From Bradyrhizobium aeschynomenes (lineage in GTDB: Bacteria; Pseudomonadota; Alphaproteobacteria; Rhizobiales; Xanthobacteraceae), in assembly GCF_013178945.1 (NCBI RefSeq), contig NZ_JABFDM010000004.1, positions 496,001 through 560,000 of the forward strand: a DNA stretch of 64,000 bases, in the 5' to 3' direction. Of this stretch, positions 18,405-26,399 are shown in pieces. The translations under genes were made by a program, and so were the position numbers. A model generated the notes under the pieces. That model did no database searches and was not told the origin of the DNA. It saw only the letters and a list, made by a program, of their open reading frames with translations. Numbering within the stretch: the first letter of the stretch is position 1; each line of letters opens with the position of its first letter.

Positions 18405-18950
18405 TCACTTCAGCTCCGACACCTCGCCCTCCGGCAGATCGAACTCGAACGCGTTCAGCGTCATCGAGACCATCGTGTAGTAGCCGCACAGGCCGATGAT
18501 CTCGACCAGGCCACGCTCGCCGAGCAGGGCGATGGCCTCCGCATACAGTGAATTCGTCAGCCCATGGCCCTCATGCAGCGACTTGGCGACGTCGTAGATC
18601 ATCTGCGCCTTGGGGTCGGCAAAGTCCGGCGTGCGGCGGTCGCGGATGTCCTCGATGATCTTGATGTCCAGCCCGCCGGCCAGCGCGAGACGCTTGTGGG
18701 CGTACCATTCGTAATGCGCGGTCCAGTGCCGCGCCGTCACCAGGATCGCGATCTCCGACAGCGCGGCCGGAAACACCGTGTCGTAGCGCAGGAAGGCGCC
18801 GAGCCGGGTGGCGTGCCGCGCCATCTCCGGGCTGTTCAGCCAGGCCATCATCGGCGGTGGCGGCGAGCCGCGCTTGCTGGCGATCGACTCGTCATAGGTC
18901 TGGCGCTGGTCGGCGCTCATTTCGCCAGGCGAAAGAAGTTTCAGGCGCAT
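18405..18950 (-). CDS. Carboxymuconolactone decarboxylase / AhpD-like protein
   Basis: 181 residues, all-helical. The core LSEIAILVTARHWTAHYEWYAHKRLA matches the CMD domain, but the redox CXXC of true AhpD is absent (EWYAH at that place), so a peroxidase-reductase role is unlikely. Such proteins occur in aromatic and beta-oxidation-like clusters; here it is divergent from an acyl-CoA dehydrogenase gene. Activity unknown. Confidence 0.8.
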   Translation of the reverse strand: MRLKLLSPGEMSADQRQTYDESIASKRGSPPPPMMAWLNSPEMARHATRLGAFLRYDTVFPAALSEIAILVTARHWTAHYEWYAHKRLALAGGLDIKIIEDIRDRRTPDFADPKAQMIYDVAKSLHEGHGLTNSLYAEAIALLGERGLVEIIGLCGYYTMVSMTLNAFEFDLPEGEVSELK

Positions 18951-19104
18951 GGTCGTTTCCTCGTATTTTCACGCGACGGCATCATGACCATAGATCGCCG
19001 GACAAGGCGAGGGCGCCCGCGGCGACATCGATGTTGAATTCCCTGACGCGCTGAGGTTAGGTCGTTCCAACGACAGCAAACATGGAAACGCGCGAGGATC
19101 AGAC

Positions 19105-20289
19105 ATGGCCGATCTCGACACATTCCGCCGCGAAACGAGGGCTTGGCTGGAGGCGAATTGTCCGCCGGAGATGCGCCGGCCGATGACCTCCGACGAGGAC
19201 ACGTTCTGGGGCGGCCGCAACGCCAAGTTCTCCTCCGAGCCGCAGCGCGTCTGGTTCGAGCGCATGCGCGACAAGGGCTGGACCGTGCCGCATTGGCCGA
19301 GGGAATATGGCGGCGGTGGCCTCGACGGCGAGGAGGCCAAGATCGTGCGCCAGGAGATGGCCGCGATCGGGGCGCGCGCGCCGATCACCTCGTTCGGCAT
19401 CTCGATGCTCGGACCGGCGCTGTTGAAATACGGCACCGACGCACAGAAGCGCGAGCACCTGCCGAAGATCACCGCCGGCCTCATCCGCTGGTGCCAGGGC
19501 TATTCCGAGCCGAACGCCGGCTCCGATCTCGCCTCGCTGCAGACCCGCGCCGAGAGCGACGGCGACGACTACATCATCAACGGTCAGAAGATCTGGACGT
19601 CCTACGCCAACTACGCCGACTGGATCTTCTGCCTTGTGCGCACCGATCCCGCCGCGAAGAAGCATGACGGCATCAGCTTCATCCTGTTCGACATGACGTC
19701 CGAAGGCGTGTCGACCAAGCCGATCCTGCTGATCTCCGGCCGCTCGCCGTTCTGCGAGACCTTCTTCGACAACGTCCGCGTGCCCAAGGCGAATGTGCTC
19801 GGCACCGTGAATCGCGGTTGGGATGTCGCAAAATATCTCTTGCAGCACGAGCGCGCGATGATCTCGGGCATGGGCGAGCGCGGCGGCAGTCGGCCGCTCG
19901 GCCAGGTCGCCGCCGACTCCGTCGGCAGCGATGCGCAAGGCAAGCTCGACGACGCGCTGCTGCGCGCCGAGATCGCGACCTTCGACGTCGACGAGGCTGC
20001 GCTTGCGGCCGCTGCGGAGCGGATGGTCGATCTCGCCAAGGCGGGCCAGGGCCATCCGGCGTTCTCGTCGGCGATGAAGTATTACGGCACCGAGCTCAAC
20101 AAGCGCCGCCACGAGCTGCTGATGTCATCAGGCGGCATCGACGCGCTGGAATGGGAAAGCGAGCGCTCGCACGAAGGCGCCCGCCCGCGCGCCTGGCTGC
20201 GCACGAAAGCGAATTCCATCGAGGGCGGCACCTCCGAGGTCATGCTCGGCATCGTCGCCAAGCGCATCCTCGATCTGCCGGGGGCGTAG
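19105..20289 (+). CDS. Acyl-CoA dehydrogenase, larger member of a pair
   Basis: 394 residues. N-terminal helical domain, FAD-binding motifs RWCQGYSEPNAGSDLAS and KIWTSYANYADW, and the C-terminal bundle with ANSIEGGTSEVMLGIVAKRI. FAD-dependent alpha,beta-dehydrogenation of an acyl-CoA. It lies 147 bp before a second, smaller acyl-CoA dehydrogenase. Large/small pairs of about 395 and 380 residues form heteromers, as in the pimeloyl-CoA and steroid side-chain dehydrogenases, so the two products probably work together. Substrate not determined. Confidence 0.9.
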   Translation: MADLDTFRRETRAWLEANCPPEMRRPMTSDEDTFWGGRNAKFSSEPQRVWFERMRDKGWTVPHWPREYGGGGLDGEEAKIVRQEMAAIGARAPITSFGISMLGPALLKYGTDAQKREHLPKITAGLIRWCQGYSEPNAGSDLASLQTRAESDGDDYIINGQKIWTSYANYADWIFCLVRTDPAAKKHDGISFILFDMTSEGVSTKPILLISGRSPFCETFFDNVRVPKANVLGTVNRGWDVAKYLLQHERAMISGMGERGGSRPLGQVAADSVGSDAQGKLDDALLRAEIATFDVDEAALAAAAERMVDLAKAGQGHPAFSSAMKYYGTELNKRRHELLMSSGGIDALEWESERSHEGARPRAWLRTKANSIEGGTSEVMLGIVAKRILDLPGA

Positions 20290-20306
20290 TTCACCCCACA
20301 CTCCGT

Positions 20307-20392
20307 CATGCCCGGGCTTGACCCGGGCATCCACGTCCATCCGCACGAGGAGAGACGTGGATGGCCGGGACAAGCCCGGCCATGACGAGCCG
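20307..20392. repeat. Dispersed palindromic repeat, family D
   Basis: CGTCATGCCCGGGCTTGACC and CGGGCATCCACGTC face GACGTGGATGGCCGGGACAAG and CCGGCCATGACG. Same family as 44141-44227 (inside a gene) and 54317-54403. It lies between the two acyl-CoA dehydrogenase genes. Confidence 0.88.
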
Positions 20393-20436
20393 AAAGAGCT
20401 TCGCTTCCAAGCAACACTGAATCCTGGACATCCGCC

Positions 20437-21576
20437 ATGCCTCTCCTCCTCACCGAAGAACAATCCATGCTGCGCGACAGCGCGCGCGGCCTGATCTCCG
20501 ATCACGCGCCGGTCGCGCATCTGCGCAAGCTGCGCGATTCGCGCGACGAGACCGGCTTCTCCAGGGAGCTCTGGGCTACTTTTGCCGAGATGGGTTTTGC
20601 CGGTCTGCTAGTTCCCGAGGAGCACGGCGGCTCCGGTCTCGGCGCGGTGGAGGTTGGGGTCGTGATGGAGGAGATCGGCCGCACCTTGATGCCGTCGCCA
20701 TTCCTGGCGACCTCGGTGCTATCAGCGTCCGCGCTCACCCGTGCGGGTTCGGCGGCGCAGAAATCCGACTACCTGCCGAAGATCGCAAGCGGCGAGCTGC
20801 TCGCCGCGCTCGCGCTCGATGAAGGCGCCAAGCATCGGCCGCTGCATACGGCGCTGCAGGCCGTGCGCTCGGGCAACGGCTTCAGGCTCAACGGCGCCAA
20901 GGCGATGGTGGTCGACGGCCACGTCGCTGATCTCCTGCTCGTCGTGGCGCGCAGCGCCGGCGCGCCGGGCGAGCGCGACGGCCTGACGCTGTTCCTGGTC
21001 GACCCCAAGGCGAAGGGCGTCGCGATCGAGCGCACCATCATGGTCGATGCGCACAACGCCGCGCGCGTCACTTTCGACAATGTCGAGGTCAACGCGGATC
21101 ACGTGCTGGGCGAGGTCGACGGCGGCGCGGCCGTGCTTAGCTGCGTGCTCGATCTCGGCCGTGGCGCGGTCGCCTCCGAGATGGTGGGCCTGAGCGAGGA
21201 GGTGTTCGGCCGCACCGTCGCCTACCTCAAGGAACGCAAGCAGTTCGGCAAGGCGATCGGCGAATTCCAGGCGCTGCAGCATCGCGCCGCGCATCTCTAC
21301 ATCGAGATCGAGATCACCCGCGCCGCCGTGCTGAAGGCCTTGCAGGCGCTCGATGCTGATCCTTCGGGGGCGGCGGCCGCCGTTGCCGTGGCCAAAGCCC
21401 GCGCGGGTGCCACCGCGACGCGTGCGGTGCAGGAGGGTGTGCAGATGCATGGCGGCATGGGCATGACCGACCAGTTCGACATCGGCTTCTTCATGAAGCG
21501 CGCACGGGTGTGCGAGGAACTGCTCGGGGATGCGAACTATCACGCGGCGCAGCTGGCGCAGATGAGGGGATATTGA
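20437..21576 (+). CDS. Acyl-CoA dehydrogenase, smaller member of a pair
   Basis: 379 residues starting MPLLLTEEQSMLRDSARG. Family features: GFAGLLVPEEHGGSGLGAVEV, the ligand-binding RKQFGKAIGEFQALQHR and the C-terminal QMHGGMGMTDQFDIGFF. The middle domain is less conserved than in the preceding dehydrogenase, as is usual for the second subunit of heteromeric enzymes. Probably co-transcribed with it through the intervening repeat. Confidence 0.88.
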   Translation: MPLLLTEEQSMLRDSARGLISDHAPVAHLRKLRDSRDETGFSRELWATFAEMGFAGLLVPEEHGGSGLGAVEVGVVMEEIGRTLMPSPFLATSVLSASALTRAGSAAQKSDYLPKIASGELLAALALDEGAKHRPLHTALQAVRSGNGFRLNGAKAMVVDGHVADLLLVVARSAGAPGERDGLTLFLVDPKAKGVAIERTIMVDAHNAARVTFDNVEVNADHVLGEVDGGAAVLSCVLDLGRGAVASEMVGLSEEVFGRTVAYLKERKQFGKAIGEFQALQHRAAHLYIEIEITRAAVLKALQALDADPSGAAAAVAVAKARAGATATRAVQEGVQMHGGMGMTDQFDIGFFMKRARVCEELLGDANYHAAQLAQMRGY

Positions 21577-21663
21577 TTTGAATTGCCGAATTGAGCCGGA
21601 CGGTCGCCTGCAAGATGCAGTCGCCTAACCCTACGGCTGAGGGCCGATCTAGGCCTACAAAAA

Positions 21664-21788
21664 TGGTGTCGTCCCGGCCTTGAGCCGGGACCCATAGCCA
21701 CCGTCCGGAGTTTGGCGAAGGCCGGAGCTGTCACCGCGGGTCACCACGTCCTCCTGTGGTTATGGATCCCGGCGTTCGCCGGGACGAC
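21664..21788. repeat. Dispersed palindromic repeat, family A
   Basis: GTCGTCCCGGCCTTGAGCC and GGGACCCATAGCC face GGTTATGGATCCCGGC and GTTCGCCGGGACGAC. Part of the gene-free 369-bp stretch 21577-21945 between convergent genes. Confidence 0.85.
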
Positions 21789-21876
21789 GGCGGCGGGTGT
21801 GGCTCGAGCCGGGCCACGACTTGCCGCCAACACGGCAATGAGCCCTCGGAGGTCCAACTTGATAGCTGAAGACAAA

Positions 21877-21903
21877 GAGCGCGCCGTCATCGACGGCGCG
21901 CTC
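21877..21903 (-). terminator. Rho-independent terminator of the fasciclin gene
   Basis: A perfect 12-bp stem GAGCGCGCCGTC / GACGGCGCGCTC with a 3-nt loop. On the minus strand it is followed by TTTGTCTTC, a weak U-tract, about 45 bp after the fasciclin stop. Confidence 0.75.
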
Positions 21904-21950
21904 TCGTCTGATCAATGCTCTCGTCTGATCAATGCTCTCGCTTGATCAAT
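21900..21950. repeat. Three tandem copies of a 17-nt unit
   Basis: GCTCTCGTCTGATCAAT is repeated exactly at 21900 and 21917, and with two changes at 21934 (GCTCTCGCTTGATCAAT). The last copy covers the stop codon of the fasciclin gene, and the first overlaps the terminator stem. Confidence 0.9.
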
Positions 21951-22458
21951 GATGCATCGCGGTCTTCGCCGGCGGCAGCAGCACCTTGTCGATGACGTGG
22001 ATGACGCCGTTCGAGGCGACGATGTCGGCCTGCACGACATGCGCGTCGTTGACCTGCACGCCGAAGAAGGTGCCGTCGACGGCCACCGGCTGGCCCTGCG
22101 CGGTCTTTACACTGAGCTTCTTGCCGGCGACGTCGCCAGCCTTCACCGCACCCGGAATGACGTGATACTTGAGGATCGCGGCGAGCTTGCCCTTGTTCTT
22201 CGGCTTGAGCAGGTCCTCGACGGTGCCCGGCGGGAGTGCTGCGAACGCCGCATCGGTCGGCGCGAACACGGTGAAGGGGCCCTTGCTCTTCAGCACCGGC
22301 ACGACGCCCGCGGCCTTGGCGGCGGCGACCAGCGTCTTGAACTGGCCAGCACCGACGGCGGTGTCGACGATGTCGGCGGCGCGAGCGGCCGTGGCGGAGA
22401 TGGAGAGCGCGCCGAGCATCAACGCGCCGGCCACGAACGAACGGAATCCCAGCGTCAT
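21946..22458 (-). CDS. Secreted fasciclin (FAS1) domain protein
   Basis: 170 residues: signal peptide to about residue 27 ([12 protein letters not shown]) and one FAS1 domain with [17 protein letters not shown] (H1 region) and the closing [16 protein letters not shown] (H2 region). Periplasmic or surface protein; bacterial single-FAS1 proteins are linked to adhesion or stress, but the exact role is unknown. It is a single gene with its own terminator. Confidence 0.93.
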   Translation of the reverse strand: MTLGFRSFVAGALMLGALSISATAARAADIVDTAVGAGQFKTLVAAAKAAGVVPVLKSKGPFTVFAPTDAAFAALPPGTVEDLLKPKNKGKLAAILKYHVIPGAVKAGDVAGKKLSVKTAQGQPVAVDGTFFGVQVNDAHVVQADIVASNGVIHVIDKVLLPPAKTAMHH

Positions 22459-23242
22459 TCGAGTGTTTCCCTGTCAACTGAACTGATGAGTTGGCTGATG
22501 CGCAAAAGGGATTTGCAGCCCCGTTCGCCCTGTCCTCCAGGTCGCACCACCCTGACCGGATTGGTCGAGTTCGTTACGACCGATGCGATTGGATGGATTT
22601 GAGGGCGCGTTCACGAACTCGTGAGTATGTTGCGGCCCTCGGTAGCGGAGTGCGCAACACGCATGATTTCGTAGGACTACTTGCGCCATATCAGCAGGCG
22701 CTTTGCCCGTCGTGCCATTTTGTCGCAATCCGACGGGCGTTGTGTCGTCGGGCAAATCAGCTGCACAGTCTGCCGGTCTTGGCCCACAAGAGGGACGCTT
22801 CGCGGTCGTCACGAGTGTCGGGCTGATGATGCGATGGACGCATCGGGTCGCAGTGCGCGTGAGCGCGCCGACGAACGATTCCGATGCGGACGTGAAAGTG
22901 TGTGGTCCTGGCGCCCCGAGGCTGGCGTCAAGCTCGCGACGATGCTGGCGCATCGCGCAGGCGACGGTGGCTAACAAGCCGGACACCGGGGAGAGCGCGC
23001 CATAAGCGTTAACACCATCGCGCAGGGAAGGCCGGGTTGTCCCGGCTGAGCCTGTGGTTCCTGCCGCCTGCATTTTTTTCGCAGGCGGGCCGCAGGTGCC
23101 AGTCGGCACCTGGCCTTCCCTGCGCCCTCGATTTTCGAGAGGGCGGAGAACTTGGCAAAGCTCGGGCGCGAGGCGCGTCGCGAGGATGCCAATGGCTGCC
23201 CTACTTCAAATGCCGCAGGTTCAGCAGGCGCGGTGCCCATGA
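22459..23242. other. Gene-free region with a recurrent Bradyrhizobium-type sequence
   Basis: No frame with credible coding character is seen. The open frames here (for example minus 22474-23109) are Arg/Ser/Pro-rich with the look of non-coding DNA. Their translations resemble recurrent spurious 'hypothetical proteins' I recall from Bradyrhizobium annotations, which suggests a dispersed multi-copy non-coding element. The structured core is listed separately. Confidence 0.55.
23020..23144. ncRNA. Strongly structured element, candidate RNA or dispersed structured repeat
   Basis: A perfect 14-bp outer stem (GCGCAGGGAAGGCC at 23020-23033 with GGCCTTCCCTGCGC at 23112-23125) encloses an 8-bp hairpin CCGCCTGC / GCAGGCGG with a T-rich loop (23064-23088) and a 7-bp hairpin AGGTGCC / GGCACCT (23094-23111) stacked directly on the outer stem. 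A further hairpin GCCCTC / GAGGGC (23124-23144) overlaps the outer stem and could compete with it. Strand unknown. Confidence 0.5.
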
Positions 23243-23404
23243 ATGTGCCCTCTCCCCCTGTGGGAGAGGGCTACACGCAAGGCAACTACAAGCTCACTCG
23301 GATGAGGGGTTCGTGCCACATACTGAGTTCCGAGTTCGTGGCAACCCCTCACCCGGTTTCGATGCTGCGCATCGAAACCACCCTCTCCCACAAGGGGAGA
23401 GGGT
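23243..23404. repeat. Dispersed intergenic palindromic repeat, family B
   Basis: Arms CCCTCTCCCCCTGTGGGAGAG and CTCTCCCACAAGGGGAGAGGG; inner GGTTTCGATG and CATCGAAACC form a further hairpin. Lies downstream of the binding-protein gene. Confidence 0.85.
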
Positions 23405-23456
23405 GCACCGTTCGAGAATTGCCGAGGCGGAGAGCTAGGCGATCGAAACTCTAACC

Positions 23457-24500
23457 CTACCTGATCGGCGGTGCGTACTGAATCCCACCCGCGTTCCACA
23501 GCTGGTTCATGCCGCGCGGGATCTTCAGCTTGGACTCGCTGCCGACGTTGCGCTCATAGACCTCGCCGTAATTGCCGACATGGCGGATGATGCGCGCCGC
23601 CCAGTCCTTCGACAGCCCGAGATCCTGGCCGTAGGTGCCCTCGTTGCCGACCAGCCGCATCACGTCCGGCTTCTTCGACTTCAGCGCTTCGTCGATGTTC
23701 TTGGAGGTGACGCCGAGCTCCTCGGCATTGATCATCGCATACAGCGTCCACTTCACGATCATCATCCAGTCGTCGTCGCGCTGGCGCACCACGGGCGCGA
23801 GCGGCTCCTTCGAGATCAGGTCGGGCAGGATATCGTGATCGGCAGGCTTCGACAGGATCAGCCGCAGCGCGTAGAGCTGCGAGACGTCGGCAGTGAAGGT
23901 GTCGCACTTGCCGCTGTCATAGGCCTTGATGACGTCGTCGAGCTTCGGAAACTTCACCTCTTCATACTTCATGTTGTTGGCGCGGAAATAGTCGCCGAGA
24001 TTGAGCGCGTTGGTCGTCGAATCCTGTACGCAGACCTTGCTGCCGTTGAGGTCCAGCGCGGTCTCGAGCTTGCGCGAGCGCGGCACCATGAAGCCCTGGC
24101 CGTCGTAATAGGCCACCGCCGGGAAATACAAATCATAGTTCTGCTCGCGTGCCATCGACCAGGTGGTGTTGCGCGAGAGGATGTCGACCTTGCGGCTCTG
24201 CAGCTCCTTGAAGCGCTCATTGGCGTCGAGCGGCATGAACTTCGCCTTCTTCGGATCGTCGAAGATCGCCGCCGCCACCGCGCGGCAGAAGTCGACGTCG
24301 AAGCCAGTCCAATTGCCCTTGTCGTCGGGAATCGAGAAGCCGGGCAGGCCGGCGTTGACGCCGCACAGCACCTCGCCACGGCGGACTGTGCGCTTCAGGG
24401 TGCGGGTGTCGTACATCTCATAGGTGACGGCGAGCGCCGCGACGAGGACGGCGACGGCGAGCCCGATCAGCAGGCCGCCTCGGAAAGTGCGCATGGTCAA
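23457..24500 (-). CDS. AapJ-like amino-acid ABC transporter substrate-binding protein (orphan)
   Basis: 347 residues. An N-terminal hydrophobic helix (GGLLIGLAVAVLVAALAVTYEM) may be an uncleaved anchor or signal. The binding domain has VLCGVNAGLPGFSIPDDKG and FDVDFCRAVAAAIF, the AapJ/BztA hallmark of general L-amino-acid uptake, and ends with MNQLWNAGGIQYAPPIR. No permease or ATPase gene is adjacent, so it is either served by a transporter elsewhere or acts as a sensor. About 60 bp downstream of the L,D-transpeptidase gene on the same strand. Confidence 0.88.
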   Translation of the reverse strand: MTMRTFRGGLLIGLAVAVLVAALAVTYEMYDTRTLKRTVRRGEVLCGVNAGLPGFSIPDDKGNWTGFDVDFCRAVAAAIFDDPKKAKFMPLDANERFKELQSRKVDILSRNTTWSMAREQNYDLYFPAVAYYDGQGFMVPRSRKLETALDLNGSKVCVQDSTTNALNLGDYFRANNMKYEEVKFPKLDDVIKAYDSGKCDTFTADVSQLYALRLILSKPADHDILPDLISKEPLAPVVRQRDDDWMMIVKWTLYAMINAEELGVTSKNIDEALKSKKPDVMRLVGNEGTYGQDLGLSKDWAARIIRHVGNYGEVYERNVGSESKLKIPRGMNQLWNAGGIQYAPPIR

Positions 24501-24560
24501 TCTCTTTCGGAAAATGTCAGGACAAAGCGATGGCTGAATATCCGGCGGCAGAGGCCGCCG

Positions 24561-25154
24561 TCACAGTTCCGGCTTCTGCCGCACCACGACCTTGGTGCCG
24601 ACGGGCACGCGGTCGTAGAGATCGGCGACGTCGGCATTCACCAGGCGGAAGCAGCCGGAGGAAATCTTGCTGCCGATGGTCCAGGGCTGGTTGGTGCCGT
24701 GGATCCGGTACACGGTGGTGCCCAGATACATCGCGCGCGCGCCGAGCGGATTGCCGGGACCGCCGGCCATGAAGCGCGGCAGATAAGGCTGGCGCTGGAT
24801 CATCTCCGGCGGCGGTGTCCAGTCCGGCCATTCGGCCTTCTTGGTGATCGACAGCAGGCCCTGCCACTGGAAGCCGTCGCGGCCGACGCCGATGCCGTAG
24901 CGGATGGCGCGGCCGCCCGGCTGCACCAGGTAGAGGTGACGCTCGGCGGTGGAGACGATGATGGTGCCCGGCGGCTCGTTGGTGCGGAAATAGACGACCT
25001 GCTTGCGCCATTCCGGATCGAGTTCGTAGCCGTCGTCGGCGACGAGACCGGGCTGATCGCCGGGGTCCTCGGATTGGGCAAAGCTATGCGATGTGGACAG
25101 CGCCAGCGCGATGATGGCGCTGCCGGCACACAGCAGGCGACGGAAACTCGGCAT
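24561..25154 (-). CDS. L,D-transpeptidase (YkuD domain)
   Basis: 197 residues with a signal peptide ending near TSHSFAQ. The YkuD domain spans about residues 60-195, with YRIHGTNQPWTIG followed by SSGCFRLVN, the His and the catalytic Cys of the family. It makes 3-3 peptidoglycan cross-links or links outer-membrane proteins to peptidoglycan in the periplasm. No other cell-wall gene is adjacent. Confidence 0.92.
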   Translation of the reverse strand: MPSFRRLLCAGSAIIALALSTSHSFAQSEDPGDQPGLVADDGYELDPEWRKQVVYFRTNEPPGTIIVSTAERHLYLVQPGGRAIRYGIGVGRDGFQWQGLLSITKKAEWPDWTPPPEMIQRQPYLPRFMAGGPGNPLGARAMYLGTTVYRIHGTNQPWTIGSKISSGCFRLVNADVADLYDRVPVGTKVVVRQKPEL

Positions 25155-25263
25155 TCAAAGCTCTCCTCGACGGACCCCTGCGAAGCTTGCCCTATCAAAA
25201 CCACCCGCCAAATTTCAGGGGCATATTCGCAGCAAAGTCAAGCTGAGCGCGGGTCGCCCGCGG

Positions 25264-25389
25264 TCATCCGAGCTTCATCCAGAACCGCAGCAGGAAGGCG
25301 ACGGTCGCGACCGCCGCGACGCCGGCCAACCATAGCGCGACGAACCAGGCGAGGCGTTTGGCGAGCGGCGTCGGCGGTTCAGAGGGCAT
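25264..25389 (-). CDS. DUF2474 small membrane protein of the cyd operon
   Basis: 41 residues: MPSEPPTPLAKRLAWFVALW leads a single membrane helix (LWLAGVAAVATVAFLLRFW). The ATG overlaps the cydB stop (ATGA at 25386-25392). Short one-helix proteins of this kind (CydX/CydZ-like, DUF2474) accompany cytochrome bd subunits and stabilise the oxidase. Small enough to be missed by gene finders. Confidence 0.85.
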   Translation of the reverse strand: MPSEPPTPLAKRLAWFVALWLAGVAAVATVAFLLRFWMKLG

Positions 25390-26399
25390 CAATGATAGCC
25401 GGCGTCGTGGCCGACCTTGCCGCGAAACACCCAATACGCCCAGCCGGTGTAGCCGAGAATCAGCGGCACCAGCACCAGCACGCCGGGCAGCATGATCAAC
25501 TGGCTGCGCTCGGGCGCCGCCGCCCGCCAGATCGTGACGCTCTGCGGCACGATATAGGGATACATGCTGATGCCGAGGCCGGCATAGGACAGGAAGAACA
25601 GCGCCAACGCGAGGAAGAACGGCCAGCCATCGTGCTTCTGCGCGAGGTTCTTCATCAGCAGCACGGTGACGCCGATGACCGCGAGCGGCACCGGCGCAGT
25701 GAGGACGATCGCGGGCCAGCTGAACCAGCGCTGCGCGTATTGGATGGTCAGCAGCGGCGTCGCCAGGCTGACCGCGGCGATGGCAAGCAGCATCAGGACC
25801 AGCAGAACCCAGCTGATGCGGTAGGCCTTGTCGCGCAGGTCGCCCTCCGTCTTCAGGATCAGCCAGGTCGCGCCGAGCAGCGCGTAGCCGACCACCAGCG
25901 AGATGCCGGTGAGGATGGAAAACGGCGTCAGCCAGTCCCACCAGCCGCCGGCATAGTGCCGGCCTTCGACGTGCACGCCCTGCAGGATGGCGCCGAGCGC
26001 GATGCCCTGCGCCAGTGCTGCGACCCAGGAGCCGCCGGCAAAGGCGATGTCCCAGAGATTGCGTGTGGCACGGGTGCGCCAGCGGAATTCGAAGGCGACG
26101 CCGCGAAAGATCAGCCCGACCAGCATCGCGATCAGCGGCGCATACAGTGCCGGCAGCAGGATGGAATAGGCGAGCGGAAACGCTGCCATCAGCCCGCCGC
26201 CGCCGAGCACCAGCCAGGTCTCGTTGCCGTCCCATACCGGCGCGACGGTGTTGGTGATGACGTCGCGGTCCTGCTTGCCCGGAAACAGCGGGAAGAGAAT
26301 GCCGAGGCCGAGGTCGAAACCGTCCATCACGACGTAGATGAAGACGGCAAGCGCGATGATGAACGCCCAGAGCGTGGCGAGATCGACGGCGACGTTCAT
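25389..26399 (-). CDS. cydB: Cytochrome bd-type quinol oxidase subunit II (CydB/CioB)
   Basis: 336 residues, about eight membrane helices, starting MNVAVDLATLWAFIIALAVF. Family motifs: MDGFDLGLGILFP and the WDGNETWLVLGGGGLMAAFP segment. It forms the heterodimeric oxidase with subunit I. The start overlaps the cydA stop (ATGA at 26396-26399). Confidence 0.95.
   Translation of the reverse strand: MNVAVDLATLWAFIIALAVFIYVVMDGFDLGLGILFPLFPGKQDRDVITNTVAPVWDGNETWLVLGGGGLMAAFPLAYSILLPALYAPLIAMLVGLIFRGVAFEFRWRTRATRNLWDIAFAGGSWVAALAQGIALGAILQGVHVEGRHYAGGWWDWLTPFSILTGISLVVGYALLGATWLILKTEGDLRDKAYRISWVLLVLMLLAIAAVSLATPLLTIQYAQRWFSWPAIVLTAPVPLAVIGVTVLLMKNLAQKHDGWPFFLALALFFLSYAGLGISMYPYIVPQSVTIWRAAAPERSQLIMLPGVLVLVPLILGYTGWAYWVFRGKVGHDAGYH

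Noticed and set aside
18405..18950. AhpD alkylhydroperoxidase
   Set aside because: The redox-active CXXC motif is missing, so only the general CMD-like fold is claimed.
22474..23109. Open frame of 211 codons in the gene-free kilobase
   Set aside because: No signal, domain or ribosome site; it resembles recurrent spurious annotations of a repeated Bradyrhizobium sequence.
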